Assembly: GCA_002726335.1 (NCBI GenBank) | Contig: PBSR01000253.1 | Coordinates: forward strand, 1 to 16,115 | Reading direction: 5' to 3' | Origin: Gemmatimonadaceae bacterium | GTDB taxonomy: Bacteria; Latescibacterota; UBA2968; UBA8231 | Length of the DNA stretch: 16,115 nucleotides | Part shown: positions 8,113-15,841 of the stretch, in pieces | Layout: each line of letters begins with the position of its first letter | How positions within the stretch are numbered: the stretch's first letter is position 1 | The notes under the pieces: generated by a model | What the model saw: the letters and a program-made list of their open reading frames with translations, nothing else | Database searches by the model: none | What the model was told of the DNA's origin: nothing | Translations under genes and position numbers: made by a program

Positions 8113-9138
8113 TCAACCGGCAGCCTCTGCCGCTGGCACCTCAGGCCGGAACTGATAGTCAGGTTCGACCTGCTGGCGCTCGACGATAGCGAAGATTTCG
8201 CGCCATGTGGCGATGAGGCCGGACGGCGTGGGAGGGAGATCATACTGCATGGCTGTATGCAGCCGGCCCAGCCGGTAGCAGGGCACGGCGGCGTACATGT
8301 GGTGCTCGATGTGGAAATTCATGTGCCAGTACAGAAACCGCACGATGGGATTGAGATAGATCGTGCGCGAGCACAGGCGAAAGTCCGGTACGTTGTCGGT
8401 GAGCCCGATGTGCTGGGCACTGTTGCAGAACAGGAAGAGGATCCCCCCGTAGAAGGAGCCGAGGGTGACCAGTACGGGAAGCTGCCACCAGCCCAGGTAG
8501 AGCGCGCCGGCCACGAGGAGGACGTGGCCAAGTGTCATGATCCGGTCCCAGCGGAACAGTCGGCGGCGGCCATCGACATTTTCGGGAGGGAACAGTCGCT
8601 GATCCCAACCCGGGTTCAGTCGACCGAAGAAGCCGCGGCGGATCGTGCCCAGGATCCGGGCACGGGCGCCGTGGGGACTGACGATGCCGTTGCGCAGAAA
8701 GTCCTTCAGCACAAGATGGACAGGAAAGACGACCTCGCCATCCTCGGGCGGGTGCAGGGTGTATTTGTGGTGCGCCGTGTGGCTCGCCCAGAAGTGGATG
8801 GGGTTGTACCAACCGAGAAAGCTCAGCACATACAGGAAGAACGTGTTGAGGGGCTGGGTGCGGAACACGGAGCTGTGCACCAGCTCGTGAAAGCCATTGA
8901 TGATGAAGGCGTAGCAGATCCCGTGCAGAAAGAAGGCAGGAATCGACCAGTACCACACCAGATGTAGTGTCGTCCACCATGCCAATGCGCCGGTGGCTGT
9001 CAGGGTCCCCAGGTACCCGAGAGTCTGCAGAAAACCGAGGATGTTGCTGCGCCGGTTCAGATCCGCGAGGAGTTCACGCTCGATCTTGGTTCGATACCAG
9101 GGGATTCTGAGCTTCTGCTGTGTTTCGAAATCATCCAT
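8113..9138 (-). CDS. Membrane fatty acid desaturase (FA_desaturase family)
   Basis: A 341-residue integral membrane di-iron desaturase or hydroxylase. The three histidine boxes are present: HELVH (84-88), HTAHH (120-124) and HIEHH (276-280), plus NSAQH (239-243). Hydrophobic segments lie near 38-82, 96-112 and 203-240. The family inserts a double bond or hydroxyl group into a lipid acyl chain or a related substrate using oxygen, so its presence suggests at least micro-aerobic life. ATG 9138 was chosen over an in-frame ATG at 9201 because a GGAG lies 8 nt before it and the family-like sequence begins here; the upstream extension is not family-like. The downstream oxidoreductase starts 8 nt after the stop. 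Substrate and regiospecificity cannot be read from the sequence. Confidence 0.9.
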   Translation of the reverse strand: MDDFETQQKLRIPWYRTKIERELLADLNRRSNILGFLQTLGYLGTLTATGALAWWTTLHLVWYWSIPAFFLHGICYAFIINGFHELVHSSVFRTQPLNTFFLYVLSFLGWYNPIHFWASHTAHHKYTLHPPEDGEVVFPVHLVLKDFLRNGIVSPHGARARILGTIRRGFFGRLNPGWDQRLFPPENVDGRRRLFRWDRIMTLGHVLLVAGALYLGWWQLPVLVTLGSFYGGILFLFCNSAQHIGLTDNVPDFRLCSRTIYLNPIVRFLYWHMNFHIEHHMYAAVPCYRLGRLHTAMQYDLPPTPSGLIATWREIFAIVERQQVEPDYQFRPEVPAAEAAG

Positions 9139-9146
9139 GCACAGGA

Positions 9147-9150
9147 CTCC
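9147..9150 (-). promoter_or_regulatory. Ribosome binding site that decides the desaturase start
   Basis: The minus strand reads GGAG 8 nt before ATG 9138. The alternative ATG at 9201 has no comparable site, so the shorter protein is favoured. Confidence 0.6.
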
Positions 9151-9224
9151 ATCTCGAGGCCGGTTGACCGGGAATGTAGTTCGGTGAGCGACGCCGTCCA
9201 TCCCGGTGGGACAGCAGGGGCTGA

Positions 9225-10124
9225 CTACCTCTTGATGAAGGTGCCGTCATTCAGCTCGGCCCAGGCCTGGCGCAGTTCCTCCTGGGCATTCATCACGATG
9301 GGGCCCCGCCAGGCGACGGGTTCGCGCAGAGGCTGACCGGAGACCAACAGGAAGCGGATGCCTTCATCGCCGGCCTGCACCGTGATCTCGTCACCCGAAT
9401 CGAACAGGATGAGGGACCGGTTGGCCGCATCCACTCCGGCTTCGCCCTGCTCGTCGAAACGTTCGGTGACGACACTCTGTGGATCGGAGGCGTCACGGAA
9501 GCCTCCCGAACCGTCGAAGACGTAGGCGAAAGCGTGGCGAGAGGTCTCCACGGGGAGGCTCTTCTTCTGCCCCGGTGGCACATAGACGTCGAGGTAGTTC
9601 GGATCGGCGGCGATGCCGTCCACCGGGCCGCGCTGCCCCCAGAACTCGCCGCAGACGACGCGAACCTTCGTGCCGTCGTCGTCGGTGATCTCCGGGACGT
9701 CAGCGGCGGCGACATCCTGGTAGCGAGGCTCCGTCATCTTGTGTGATCGCGGCAGGTTGGCCCACAACTGAAAGCCGTGCATCAGGCCCCCGGGATCGCC
9801 TTTCGGCATCTCCTGATGCAGGATTCCCGAACCCGCCGTCATCCACTGGGCATCACCGGCCCCCAGGGTCCCCTTGTTGCCGAGACTGTCGCCATGCTCG
9901 ACGGTGCCTGCCAGTACGTAGGTGATCGTCTCGATCCCGCGGTGGGGGTGCCAGGGGAAGCCGGCGCGGTACTTTTCCGGATCGTCGTTACGGAAGTCGT
10001 CGAACAGCAGAAAGGGGTCGAAGTCATCGGTCCTGCCGAAACCGAAGGCGCGGTGAAGGTGTACACCGGCGCCCTCCATCTTGGGTTCGGCCTCGATGAT
10101 CTGTCGTACCGGTCGAATAGACAT
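9225..10124 (-). CDS. Pirin family bicupin protein
   Basis: A 299-residue protein with the full pirin layout of two cupin barrels. The metal ligands expected from the family are H59 and H61 in FPWHPHRGIET and H103 and E105 in GSGILHQEMP. The opening, with FGFGRTDDFDPFLLFDDF, is typical. Pirins bind iron and are variously reported as quercetin 2,3-dioxygenases, redox sensors or regulators of metabolism; the role here is open. The ATG has a strong AGGAG (10132-10136) with 7 nt spacing. It lies 133 nt after the broken small gene and 86 nt before the desaturase, so it may have its own promoter, though none is evident. No signal peptide; cytoplasmic. Confidence 0.93.
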   Translation of the reverse strand: MSIRPVRQIIEAEPKMEGAGVHLHRAFGFGRTDDFDPFLLFDDFRNDDPEKYRAGFPWHPHRGIETITYVLAGTVEHGDSLGNKGTLGAGDAQWMTAGSGILHQEMPKGDPGGLMHGFQLWANLPRSHKMTEPRYQDVAAADVPEITDDDGTKVRVVCGEFWGQRGPVDGIAADPNYLDVYVPPGQKKSLPVETSRHAFAYVFDGSGGFRDASDPQSVVTERFDEQGEAGVDAANRSLILFDSGDEITVQAGDEGIRFLLVSGQPLREPVAWRGPIVMNAQEELRQAWAELNDGTFIKR

Positions 10125-10257
10125 CTGCGAGCTCCTGTCGATTCAGTTCCATCACGTATTTCTGGTCCTTGCAGAATGTATCGATGAGGCTCGTCTCCGC
10201 ATCAGTGCAGCGGTCTGCCGCGGCCCGAGTAGGTGCGGCCGGTCACGACGCTGGCCA

Positions 10258-10724
10258 TCACGGCGCGGGCACGAGCGCGAAGGTCTCCTCCACGATGGCT
10301 CGATCCTCCGGATCAGCGATGGCCGCCATGGTGGTCTCTGCCTCGGCATAGGCGCTGGCGTGAAGATCGCCATCACCGGCGACGGCGGCGGCCTGGGCCA
10401 GAATGGCGTGAGTGAATGCCAGTTCCCAGTCCGGGGTCTCATGGGTGGTGAAGTACTCGTGACAGGCTTGGGCGTAGCGCAGGGCCGTATCGCCCATGCC
10501 GAGCAGGGCGTGGACGTGGGCCAGCAGCTGGTCGCCCGCATGTGATGGATCGTTTCGCCCACGGCGGCCCAGTGGTAGGCGGCGGCATGGGCCATGTGCA
10601 GCATCTGCGCGTCCTGCTCGGCAGTGCGTTGGGTCGTCGTCAGGCCCCAGCACTGGTTGTTGCACTCGGCGGCATACCAGCGGTGGGCGGCCTGCTGCTG
10701 TGGTTCGGTCAACTTATCAGCCAT
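10258..10724 (-). pseudogene. Small helical conserved protein, broken by a one-base frameshift
   Basis: Two overlapping minus-strand frames together make one protein of about 155 residues. The first (from ATG 10724) gives MADKLTEPQQQAAHRWY through AYHWAAVGETIHHMRA, then turns to nonsense. The second frame gives DQLLAHVHALLGMGDTALRY through DPEDRAIVEETFALVPAP and a TGA at 10260-10258. The join lies near 10531-10538. One extra G after ATG CGG GCG would restore the reading frame as MRADQLLAHVH. The restored protein is alpha-helical, TPR-like in flavour, and resembles small proteins of unknown function I recall from other bacteria. A good AAGGAG (10731-10736) precedes the ATG by 6 nt, and the start overlaps the Nudix stop by 8 nt. 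Either a recent mutation or a sequencing error is possible. Confidence 0.75.
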
Positions 10725-11268
10725 GGCGGACTCCTTTCGAGTGGCAGATCGAGCGGTTCAGATCGCCGCTTTCGAACATCTGACGGTAAAAACCAACGCG
10801 TGACATACTGGATCGGTCGCGCAGCTGATAGAGCTGAGCACGTGAATCAAACGGCTCTGCGGCATTGATCTCGAAACGCCAGGCCGCTCCGTGGATGCCG
10901 GCTGCGGCGTCGACAATCTGCTGGCGGTGCCACCAGAACATATCGGCGGGCAACTCGTCCACCGGGAACCAGCGCAGGTCGAGGACCTCACTCCCCTGGG
11001 GCAGCAGATCGCCGCCCACCGGTGAGCCGCGGAAGCAGACAGAGTGCAGCTCCGGGTTGAGGGCCGACCCCATGTAGCAGCCGACGAGCCCGGTGATCTC
11101 CACTTCGAGTCCGGTTTCCTCACGCGCCTCGCGGACGGCGGTTTCGGCCTGACTCTCGCCGGGCTCCGTCCCGCCTCCGGGCATGGCCCAGACTTCGAAG
11201 TCCTCGCGCTGCTGCAGCAGGATCGTCCCCTCCCGCAGGATCGCCATATTGGCGCCGACGGCCGGCAT
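10717..11268 (-). CDS. Nudix hydrolase
   Basis: A 183-residue protein with an intact Nudix box at 32-54: G32, E38, then R46-E47-A-R-E50-E51-T-G53-L54, matching G-x5-E-x7-R-E-U-x-E-E-x-G-U. The family cleaves nucleoside diphosphates linked to another group, such as nucleotide sugars, oxidised nucleotides or dinucleotide cofactors; the substrate here is unknown. An open frame extends upstream to 11490, but that part is antisense-like filler lying inside the sialidase-like gene. ATG 11268 is chosen because the domain begins there, a GGGAGG lies about 9 nt upstream, and it forms a TGATG overlap with the preceding stop. The end overlaps the next gene's start by 8 nt. The C-terminal 60 residues lie outside the core fold. 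Confidence 0.92.
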   Translation of the reverse strand: MPAVGANMAILREGTILLQQREDFEVWAMPGGGTEPGESQAETAVREAREETGLEVEITGLVGCYMGSALNPELHSVCFRGSPVGGDLLPQGSEVLDLRWFPVDELPADMFWWHRQQIVDAAAGIHGAAWRFEINAAEPFDSRAQLYQLRDRSSMSRVGFYRQMFESGDLNRSICHSKGVRHG

Positions 11269-12341
11269 CAGGACGGCCCTCCCGCGGCCTGGTTGACGAC
11301 ACGCATGGCTGCCGCAGCGGAGCTGGCACCGCCGGCGAGCACGTCGTCTTCCGAGAACCTCGTCATCAGGATCTGCTTCGCCCCGCGCCGGTCGTAGTCG
11401 TAGGTCAGGAAAACCGATCCACCGGCGGCCTCTACACCATCGGGGTAGGAGACGCCGGTCCGTTCGTCGAGCAACAGGCCTCCCTGCCACGACAGACCGT
11501 CGTCATCGGACAGATAGGCCGTCAGGTGCGAACGCTCGGTACGTTTGGCCAGAGGACCGTGCTTGACCAGCAGCAGGCGTGTTGAGGCCAGGCGGCGGAT
11601 GAAGAACCGGGTCACGGGATGAGCGAGGGCAGTGGGCTGCACCGGACTCCAGCTGTGGCCGCCATCCGTCGATGTGCTCTCGCCGATGCCATAGGTGGTG
11701 CGCACGAGCATCCACTGACTGCCGTCCAGCCGCTCGACGAGCATATGCTCGTCACAGCTGCGGTGCTCTTCGGGGACGCTGGCCGCACCCAGTCGCTGCC
11801 ACGAGGCGCCGTCATCGTCAGAGCCGAAGACGACGCAGCTGCCCTCGGTGCGCCAGCGGGCTGCCGCGATCAGCCACCGACCGGAACTGGCGACGACGGG
11901 CTTGTTCATCATGATCCCATCGCACAGGCGGCGAGGCGTCGACCACGATGGCCGTTCGTCATCGGAATCCGTTGTGGTGATTGCCCAGACGCCGGCGGCG
12001 GCATCGGCGTGTTTCTCATACCCCTGGGCCCACAACAGCCACAGGCGCCCCCCGGGATCGTGCCACAGACACGGGTCGTAGGCACGCGTGGGGCCGTCGC
12101 CGTCGGGATCGACGATCAGGCAGGGGGACGACCAGGTGTCACCGTCGTCGTCACTGGTGGCCAGCAGCACGTGGTTGAGATGGTCTTCGCCGGGGCCCCG
12201 GCCACCGTACCAGGTGGACCACAGACGGCCCGATGTCGCTCTCTCAATACCCGGGATGCCCTGGAACTGCCTCGTGCTGTCAGCGTACTCGGGTCCCGGG
12301 TCGAGGATGACCCGGGGCGACCGCAGGTACGCTTCGGTCAC
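11268..12341 (-). CDS. BNR-repeat exo-sialidase-like protein (six-bladed propeller type)
   Basis: A 357-residue protein with four Asp boxes (S-x-D-x-G-x-x-W): near 63-70, 174-181, 223-231 and 278-285. The C-terminus has VSYPDGVEA, TYDYDRRGAKQILMTRF and EDDVLAG, typical of bacterial proteins annotated as exo-alpha-sialidase. Such proteins share the sialidase propeller, but sialidase activity is often unproven and other glycosidase or lyase roles are possible. There is no signal peptide, so it should act on internalised oligosaccharides. GTG 12341 is chosen because it forms a GTGA overlap with the sulfatase stop and begins close to SPRVILDPGPEY. A longer in-frame start at 12383 would add 14 residues that overlap the sulfatase. 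Its stop overlaps the Nudix ATG (TGATG). Confidence 0.85.
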   Translation of the reverse strand: MTEAYLRSPRVILDPGPEYADSTRQFQGIPGIERATSGRLWSTWYGGRGPGEDHLNHVLLATSDDDGDTWSSPCLIVDPDGDGPTRAYDPCLWHDPGGRLWLLWAQGYEKHADAAAGVWAITTTDSDDERPSWSTPRRLCDGIMMNKPVVASSGRWLIAAARWRTEGSCVVFGSDDDGASWQRLGAASVPEEHRSCDEHMLVERLDGSQWMLVRTTYGIGESTSTDGGHSWSPVQPTALAHPVTRFFIRRLASTRLLLVKHGPLAKRTERSHLTAYLSDDDGLSWQGGLLLDERTGVSYPDGVEAAGGSVFLTYDYDRRGAKQILMTRFSEDDVLAGGASSAAAAMRVVNQAAGGPS

Positions 12342-13801
12342 GCCAGCCCCAGCCGCTGGAACTGGTCGGCCGGTGCGTCGCATTCGCGCATCAGCTCGGC
12401 CATTCTCGCCGACAGGCGTTCGACGACACCGTCATCAGCCACGGGCGTCTGTTGCTGCGGGTCGGCTGCCACGTCGTAGAGCAGGTCACCCACGGGGCCG
12501 CCCACCGGCTGCGACAGGCTGCCCTTCGTCGGAATCCGCAACAGCTTCATCCCCCTGGTGAAGGAGAAGGGCTCCGCCAGCTCGACGTCGGTGAGATTGC
12601 CCTTGAAGCCGCGCATCGAAGCGGGCATGAGCGTGTGCGTGTGCAACGGCTGGTTGTCGTCAGAGCGGCTCGTGCGCAGGTAGACGTAGCGACCGTCAGT
12701 GATATTCACTCGGTTGCCGTGATAGCCGAAGATGGCAGCGTCGCGCACCGGGCTGTCGTCGACCACGACTCCGGCCAGGTCGTGGCCCAGCATACGCTCC
12801 GTCGGCTCCTGGCCGAAGAAGCGCAGCAGCGTCGGTCCGATGTCGATGGCCGGCTGCACCAATGCCTCACGTCTCTGGCCCGCGGCGCCGGGGGAGCGTG
12901 GGTCCCAGACGAAGAACGGCGTGTGCGCGATCTCTTCATACAAAGGCGGCCAGTTCTTCGCCCAGCCGCCATGCTCACCGAGAAGGAAGCCGTGGTCGGT
13001 GCAGACGATGAGCATGGTGTCCTGCCACATCTCGTGCCGATCCATCAGGTCGAGGACGTGGCCGAGGCTGTTGTCGCACTTCGACATCAAAGCCGCGTAG
13101 TTGCGCCGGGCCTCGTCACACTGTTCGGGAGTCTCGGTGGCCTCGCCGTACCCGGGCCAGTCGAACAGCGGTCCGTCGTAGTCGGACGGGTACATGTCCT
13201 TGTAGTGCCGGTGGCTGACGAAAGGTTCGTGCGGATCGAAGCATTCCAGCTGCAGGAACCAGTCGTCCTCGTCGGCGTTGCGTTCGATGAAGCGGCAGCC
13301 GGCGTCGAAGGTCTGCGTCTGGGAATGATCCTGATCGCGCGTCTGGTGCTGCCGGTTGACCCAGTCCGGGCGCCGGCCCTTGGGGTTGATGTTGTCCGGG
13401 ATCACCGGATCGGCCACCTGGCCGATGTGGGGGTCTCCCTCCTGACCGCGGTAGAACTCCCACGAGGAGTAGCGCCCGTGGTAGGTGGAGCCGCCATCTT
13501 CCCAGTAGTGGTAGTGATCGGAGCACAGGTGAGTGTAGACGCCGGCGTCCTGCAGCATCTGCGGTACCGAGTCGTCGAAGGGCTCCAGCGGACCCCACGG
13601 GCAGTGCAGGAAGTTCGGCCGCCCCGTGTGCAGGTCGCGGCGCGCCGGCATACACGGCATGGAACAGACGTAGCTGGTGTCGAAGGTGGCAGTGCGTCTG
13701 GCCAGACGGCTGAAGTTGGGTGCCAGCACCGGCGTGGCCGCATTGTACGGCGGCAGCAAGTGTCGGTTGAGCGAGTCGAACATGACCATGATGCACTTCA
13801 C
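12338..13801 (-). CDS. Type I sulfatase, cytosolic, Cys-type
   Basis: A 487-residue member of the formylglycine-dependent sulfatase family. The signature C50-M-P-A-R-R-D-L-H-T-G-R is intact, with C50 the residue converted to formylglycine. Metal and substrate residues by position are D9 (FDSLNRH), H191 (FDPHEPF), D269 and H270 (CTDHGFLLGEHG). It hydrolyses sulfate esters, most likely from a sugar given its neighbours. No signal peptide is present, so it works in the cytoplasm and needs a maturation enzyme (anSME or FGE type) that is not in the window. The GTG start is supported by AGGAG 8 nt upstream. It is followed by the sialidase-like gene with a GTGA overlap. The exact sulfatase subfamily cannot be assigned. 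Confidence 0.93.
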   Translation of the reverse strand: MKCIMVMFDSLNRHLLPPYNAATPVLAPNFSRLARRTATFDTSYVCSMPCMPARRDLHTGRPNFLHCPWGPLEPFDDSVPQMLQDAGVYTHLCSDHYHYWEDGGSTYHGRYSSWEFYRGQEGDPHIGQVADPVIPDNINPKGRRPDWVNRQHQTRDQDHSQTQTFDAGCRFIERNADEDDWFLQLECFDPHEPFVSHRHYKDMYPSDYDGPLFDWPGYGEATETPEQCDEARRNYAALMSKCDNSLGHVLDLMDRHEMWQDTMLIVCTDHGFLLGEHGGWAKNWPPLYEEIAHTPFFVWDPRSPGAAGQRREALVQPAIDIGPTLLRFFGQEPTERMLGHDLAGVVVDDSPVRDAAIFGYHGNRVNITDGRYVYLRTSRSDDNQPLHTHTLMPASMRGFKGNLTDVELAEPFSFTRGMKLLRIPTKGSLSQPVGGPVGDLLYDVAADPQQQTPVADDGVVERLSARMAELMRECDAPADQFQRLGLA

Positions 13802-13809
13802 GCGGGTCT

Positions 13810-13814
13810 CTCCT
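13810..13814 (-). promoter_or_regulatory. Ribosome binding site that supports the sulfatase GTG start
   Basis: The minus strand reads AGGAG 8 nt before GTG 13801, in the 24-nt gap after the epimerase stop. Starting at the next ATG instead would remove the first residues of the core strand that carries D9. Confidence 0.65.
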
Positions 13815-13825
13815 GAAGGAAGGGA

Positions 13826-14710
13826 TCAGCCGGTCGAGCCGTTGCTCTTGGCCTTGACGATTCCGGCGATGTACTGCTCGACGCAGCGCTCCGTGTGCCA
13901 GCCCAGACTTGTGGCTTTGCTCGAGTCGAGGGCCGCGTCCATACGATTGCCCCGGCGTTCGGGCAGCATGTGCGTCTGACCGCCGAACAGACCGGCGATT
14001 TCGAGGACGGAATAGCTGGCGTCGGCGCCGAGACCGTATTCGTCACCGCTGCCGTGCTCGCCCACGAGAATGAGGCCACGGACGATGTCGTCGACATGGG
14101 TGAAGTTGCGGCGCTGCGTACCCGGGGAGACGACCGTGAGGGGCACACCGGCCTCGAACTGGCTGCGGAAGATGCCGAGCACCGTGGCGTACTCGCCACA
14201 CGTGATCTCGCGTGGACCGTAGACGTTGTAGAAGTAGGTGATGGCGAACTCGAGGCCGAACCACTGGCCATAGTTCATGACCAGCTCGGTGTTCGTGGCT
14301 TTGGTCCAGGCGTAGGGGCTCTGGTCCCGCCCCATCCCGCCATCGGCGAACTTTGTGCTCGAGCCCGCGTAGACGAGCTTGCTGCCGCGCTGACGGCAGT
14401 ACTCGACTACACCGAAGGTGCCGGCCTTGTTGAGATCCCAGACGAGGGCCATATCCTGGAAGCTCTGTTCGACGCGGGAGTACTCGCCGAGATGGAACAC
14501 GAGGTCGGGAGCGTCGGGACAGAGATCAGCGATGTCCTTTGTGTGGCCCTCGATGTACTCGACGCCGGCCACGTGGTTGTCACGCGTGCCGGTGAAATAG
14601 GTGTCGAGAGAGAGGACGCGATTGTTCCCTGTGGATGCCAGGGCCTGCACCAGGTGGGAGCCGATGAAGCCGGAGCCACCGGCGACGAGAATGGTCTGGT
14701 TCTCGAGCAT
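13826..14710 (-). CDS. NAD-dependent sugar epimerase/dehydratase (extended SDR family)
   Basis: A 294-residue nucleotide-sugar enzyme of the extended short-chain dehydrogenase class. The NAD-binding motif is GGSGFIGSH (11-19). The catalytic pair is Y133 and K137 in YAWTK, with serines at 117-118 in YAGSSTK. NVYGPRE and RRNFTHVDDIVRG are typical of UDP-glucose 4-epimerase or dTDP-glucose dehydratase relatives. It is cytoplasmic and would interconvert or modify a nucleotide sugar; which one is unknown. No Shine-Dalgarno precedes ATG 14710. A TACTAT six nt upstream of the ATG could be a -10 box of a leaderless transcript, but no good -35 is seen. It lies 24 nt upstream of the sulfatase gene and 40 nt after the metallophosphoesterase gene. 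Confidence 0.92.
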   Translation of the reverse strand: MLENQTILVAGGSGFIGSHLVQALASTGNNRVLSLDTYFTGTRDNHVAGVEYIEGHTKDIADLCPDAPDLVFHLGEYSRVEQSFQDMALVWDLNKAGTFGVVEYCRQRGSKLVYAGSSTKFADGGMGRDQSPYAWTKATNTELVMNYGQWFGLEFAITYFYNVYGPREITCGEYATVLGIFRSQFEAGVPLTVVSPGTQRRNFTHVDDIVRGLILVGEHGSGDEYGLGADASYSVLEIAGLFGGQTHMLPERRGNRMDAALDSSKATSLGWHTERCVEQYIAGIVKAKSNGSTG

Positions 14711-14750
14711 CCGTAGATAGTAGGGACAACCGCCTGACTCTGACAGGGCA

Positions 14751-15776
14751 CTAGCCCGCCTCCGGGACTCGGGCGGCCGAGATGTTCATCGTCGCCGGCG
14801 CCAGTCTTCTCAGATTCTGTGCACCCAGCGCCAACTGTGCTCCCCTGTGCGGGGGGCCCTGAAGGTGCACCCGTACGATGGCATCGGATTGCAGCTGGTG
14901 CAGCCTCCCCAGCAGTTCGGCTTCGAAGGCTTCGCGCGCCGGGGCAGATCGGACGGTGAGATCCACCATGGGACGGGCGTGCAGAGGCACCCACTCGACA
15001 GCACACGGTCCACGCGCCGAAGCTCCCGACTCGTCCACCGTCACGACGGCGCAGACCTTTTCCTCACCACGCTCGGCCCAGGACGTGCGCTCCACCGAGC
15101 CGGGGTAGATGACGGGGGCGGCCAGTGGCACACCGTGGAGGTTCTGACGAAGCACCTGGGCACGGTGGATGTGGCCTGAGAGGACCGCGTCAAACCCTGG
15201 CGGAATGTGGTGACCCCGAACGACGTCAGTCCCGTAGCGGAAGGTGAAGTCTCCTTGGCCGCCATTGCCGACCCGCGAACCCTCCACCGCCTGGTGAATG
15301 CACAGGAGGGAGACATCCGCCTCAACTCGCCGTTGGTCCGTCGCCTCGATCAGAGAGGTGAAACGGTCGCGTACGTCGCGCACGAAGGGGAACCCGGAGA
15401 GGGCGACGGTCCGATCGCCCACAGCCTGCAGGAATGTCCTGGGCCGATCGAAAATGTGGATCAGCGGGTGGCTGGCCCACAGGTGCATCGGGATCTGCGA
15501 TCGTTCGTGGTTACCGGGGACCAGATAGACGGGGATGCCGGAGGCGGCCACCTGCATCAGCGGCTGCATGGCCATCTCGACGACACCCGGTGGAACCTTG
15601 CTGCGGTGCAGCAGGTCGCCGCCATGGACGACGAGATCGACCTCGCCCGCAAGAGCGGGCTGGAGGGCGCGCCGGAAGTTGGCGAGAAAGTCGTGGCCGC
15701 GACGCCGACGTGTGACGCGCGGACGGGACGGCAGGTCGAAGCCGATGTGCGTGTCGGCCAGCAGCAGGATTCGCAT
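14751..15776 (-). CDS. Metallophosphoesterase, SbcD/Mre11-like
   Basis: A 341-residue calcineurin-like phosphoesterase with all core metal motifs: D8 and H10 (LLADTHIG), D54 (HGGDLLH), N89 and H90 (PGNHE), H161 (LCIHQAVEG), H202 and H204 (SGHIH). The layout and the C-terminal beta region (VIYPGSVERTSWAE onwards) match SbcD/Mre11-type DNA exonucleases rather than small-molecule phosphatases. These normally work with an SbcC/Rad50 ATPase. No such gene is next to it here: the downstream neighbour is an epimerase and the upstream one a beta-sandwich protein. It may pair with an SbcC encoded elsewhere or act alone. ATG 15776 fits the family start exactly but lacks a visible Shine-Dalgarno. The last 40 residues are not recognisable. 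Confidence 0.88.
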   Translation of the reverse strand: MRILLLADTHIGFDLPSRPRVTRRRRGHDFLANFRRALQPALAGEVDLVVHGGDLLHRSKVPPGVVEMAMQPLMQVAASGIPVYLVPGNHERSQIPMHLWASHPLIHIFDRPRTFLQAVGDRTVALSGFPFVRDVRDRFTSLIEATDQRRVEADVSLLCIHQAVEGSRVGNGGQGDFTFRYGTDVVRGHHIPPGFDAVLSGHIHRAQVLRQNLHGVPLAAPVIYPGSVERTSWAERGEEKVCAVVTVDESGASARGPCAVEWVPLHARPMVDLTVRSAPAREAFEAELLGRLHQLQSDAIVRVHLQGPPHRGAQLALGAQNLRRLAPATMNISAARVPEAG

Positions 15777-15841
15777 ACCGAATGGCTACCGCACCGGTGT
15801 TACCGGGACAAGCGCTTTCTGCGACGCTCTGCCAGGGACAG

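Noticed and set aside
9160..9171. Short inverted repeat CCGGT-TG-ACCGG between pirin and desaturase genes
   Set aside because: Five-base arms with a two-base loop are too weak to call a terminator or operator in GC-rich DNA.
10202..10258. An 18-codon minus-strand frame beginning at ATG 10258, overlapping the small helical gene's stop (TGATG)
   Set aside because: Too short, no similarity, and such overlaps occur often by chance; kept only as a note on the 133-nt gap before pirin.
11269..11490. N-terminal extension of the Nudix frame
   Set aside because: Arginine-rich and non-family-like, lying inside the sialidase-like gene; the Nudix domain starts properly at ATG 11268.
12452..13816. 454-codon plus-strand frame opposite the sulfatase
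   Set aside because: It is antisense to a sulfatase with all catalytic motifs, shows no known motif itself, and its low-complexity V/A/R-rich composition is typical of a shadow frame.
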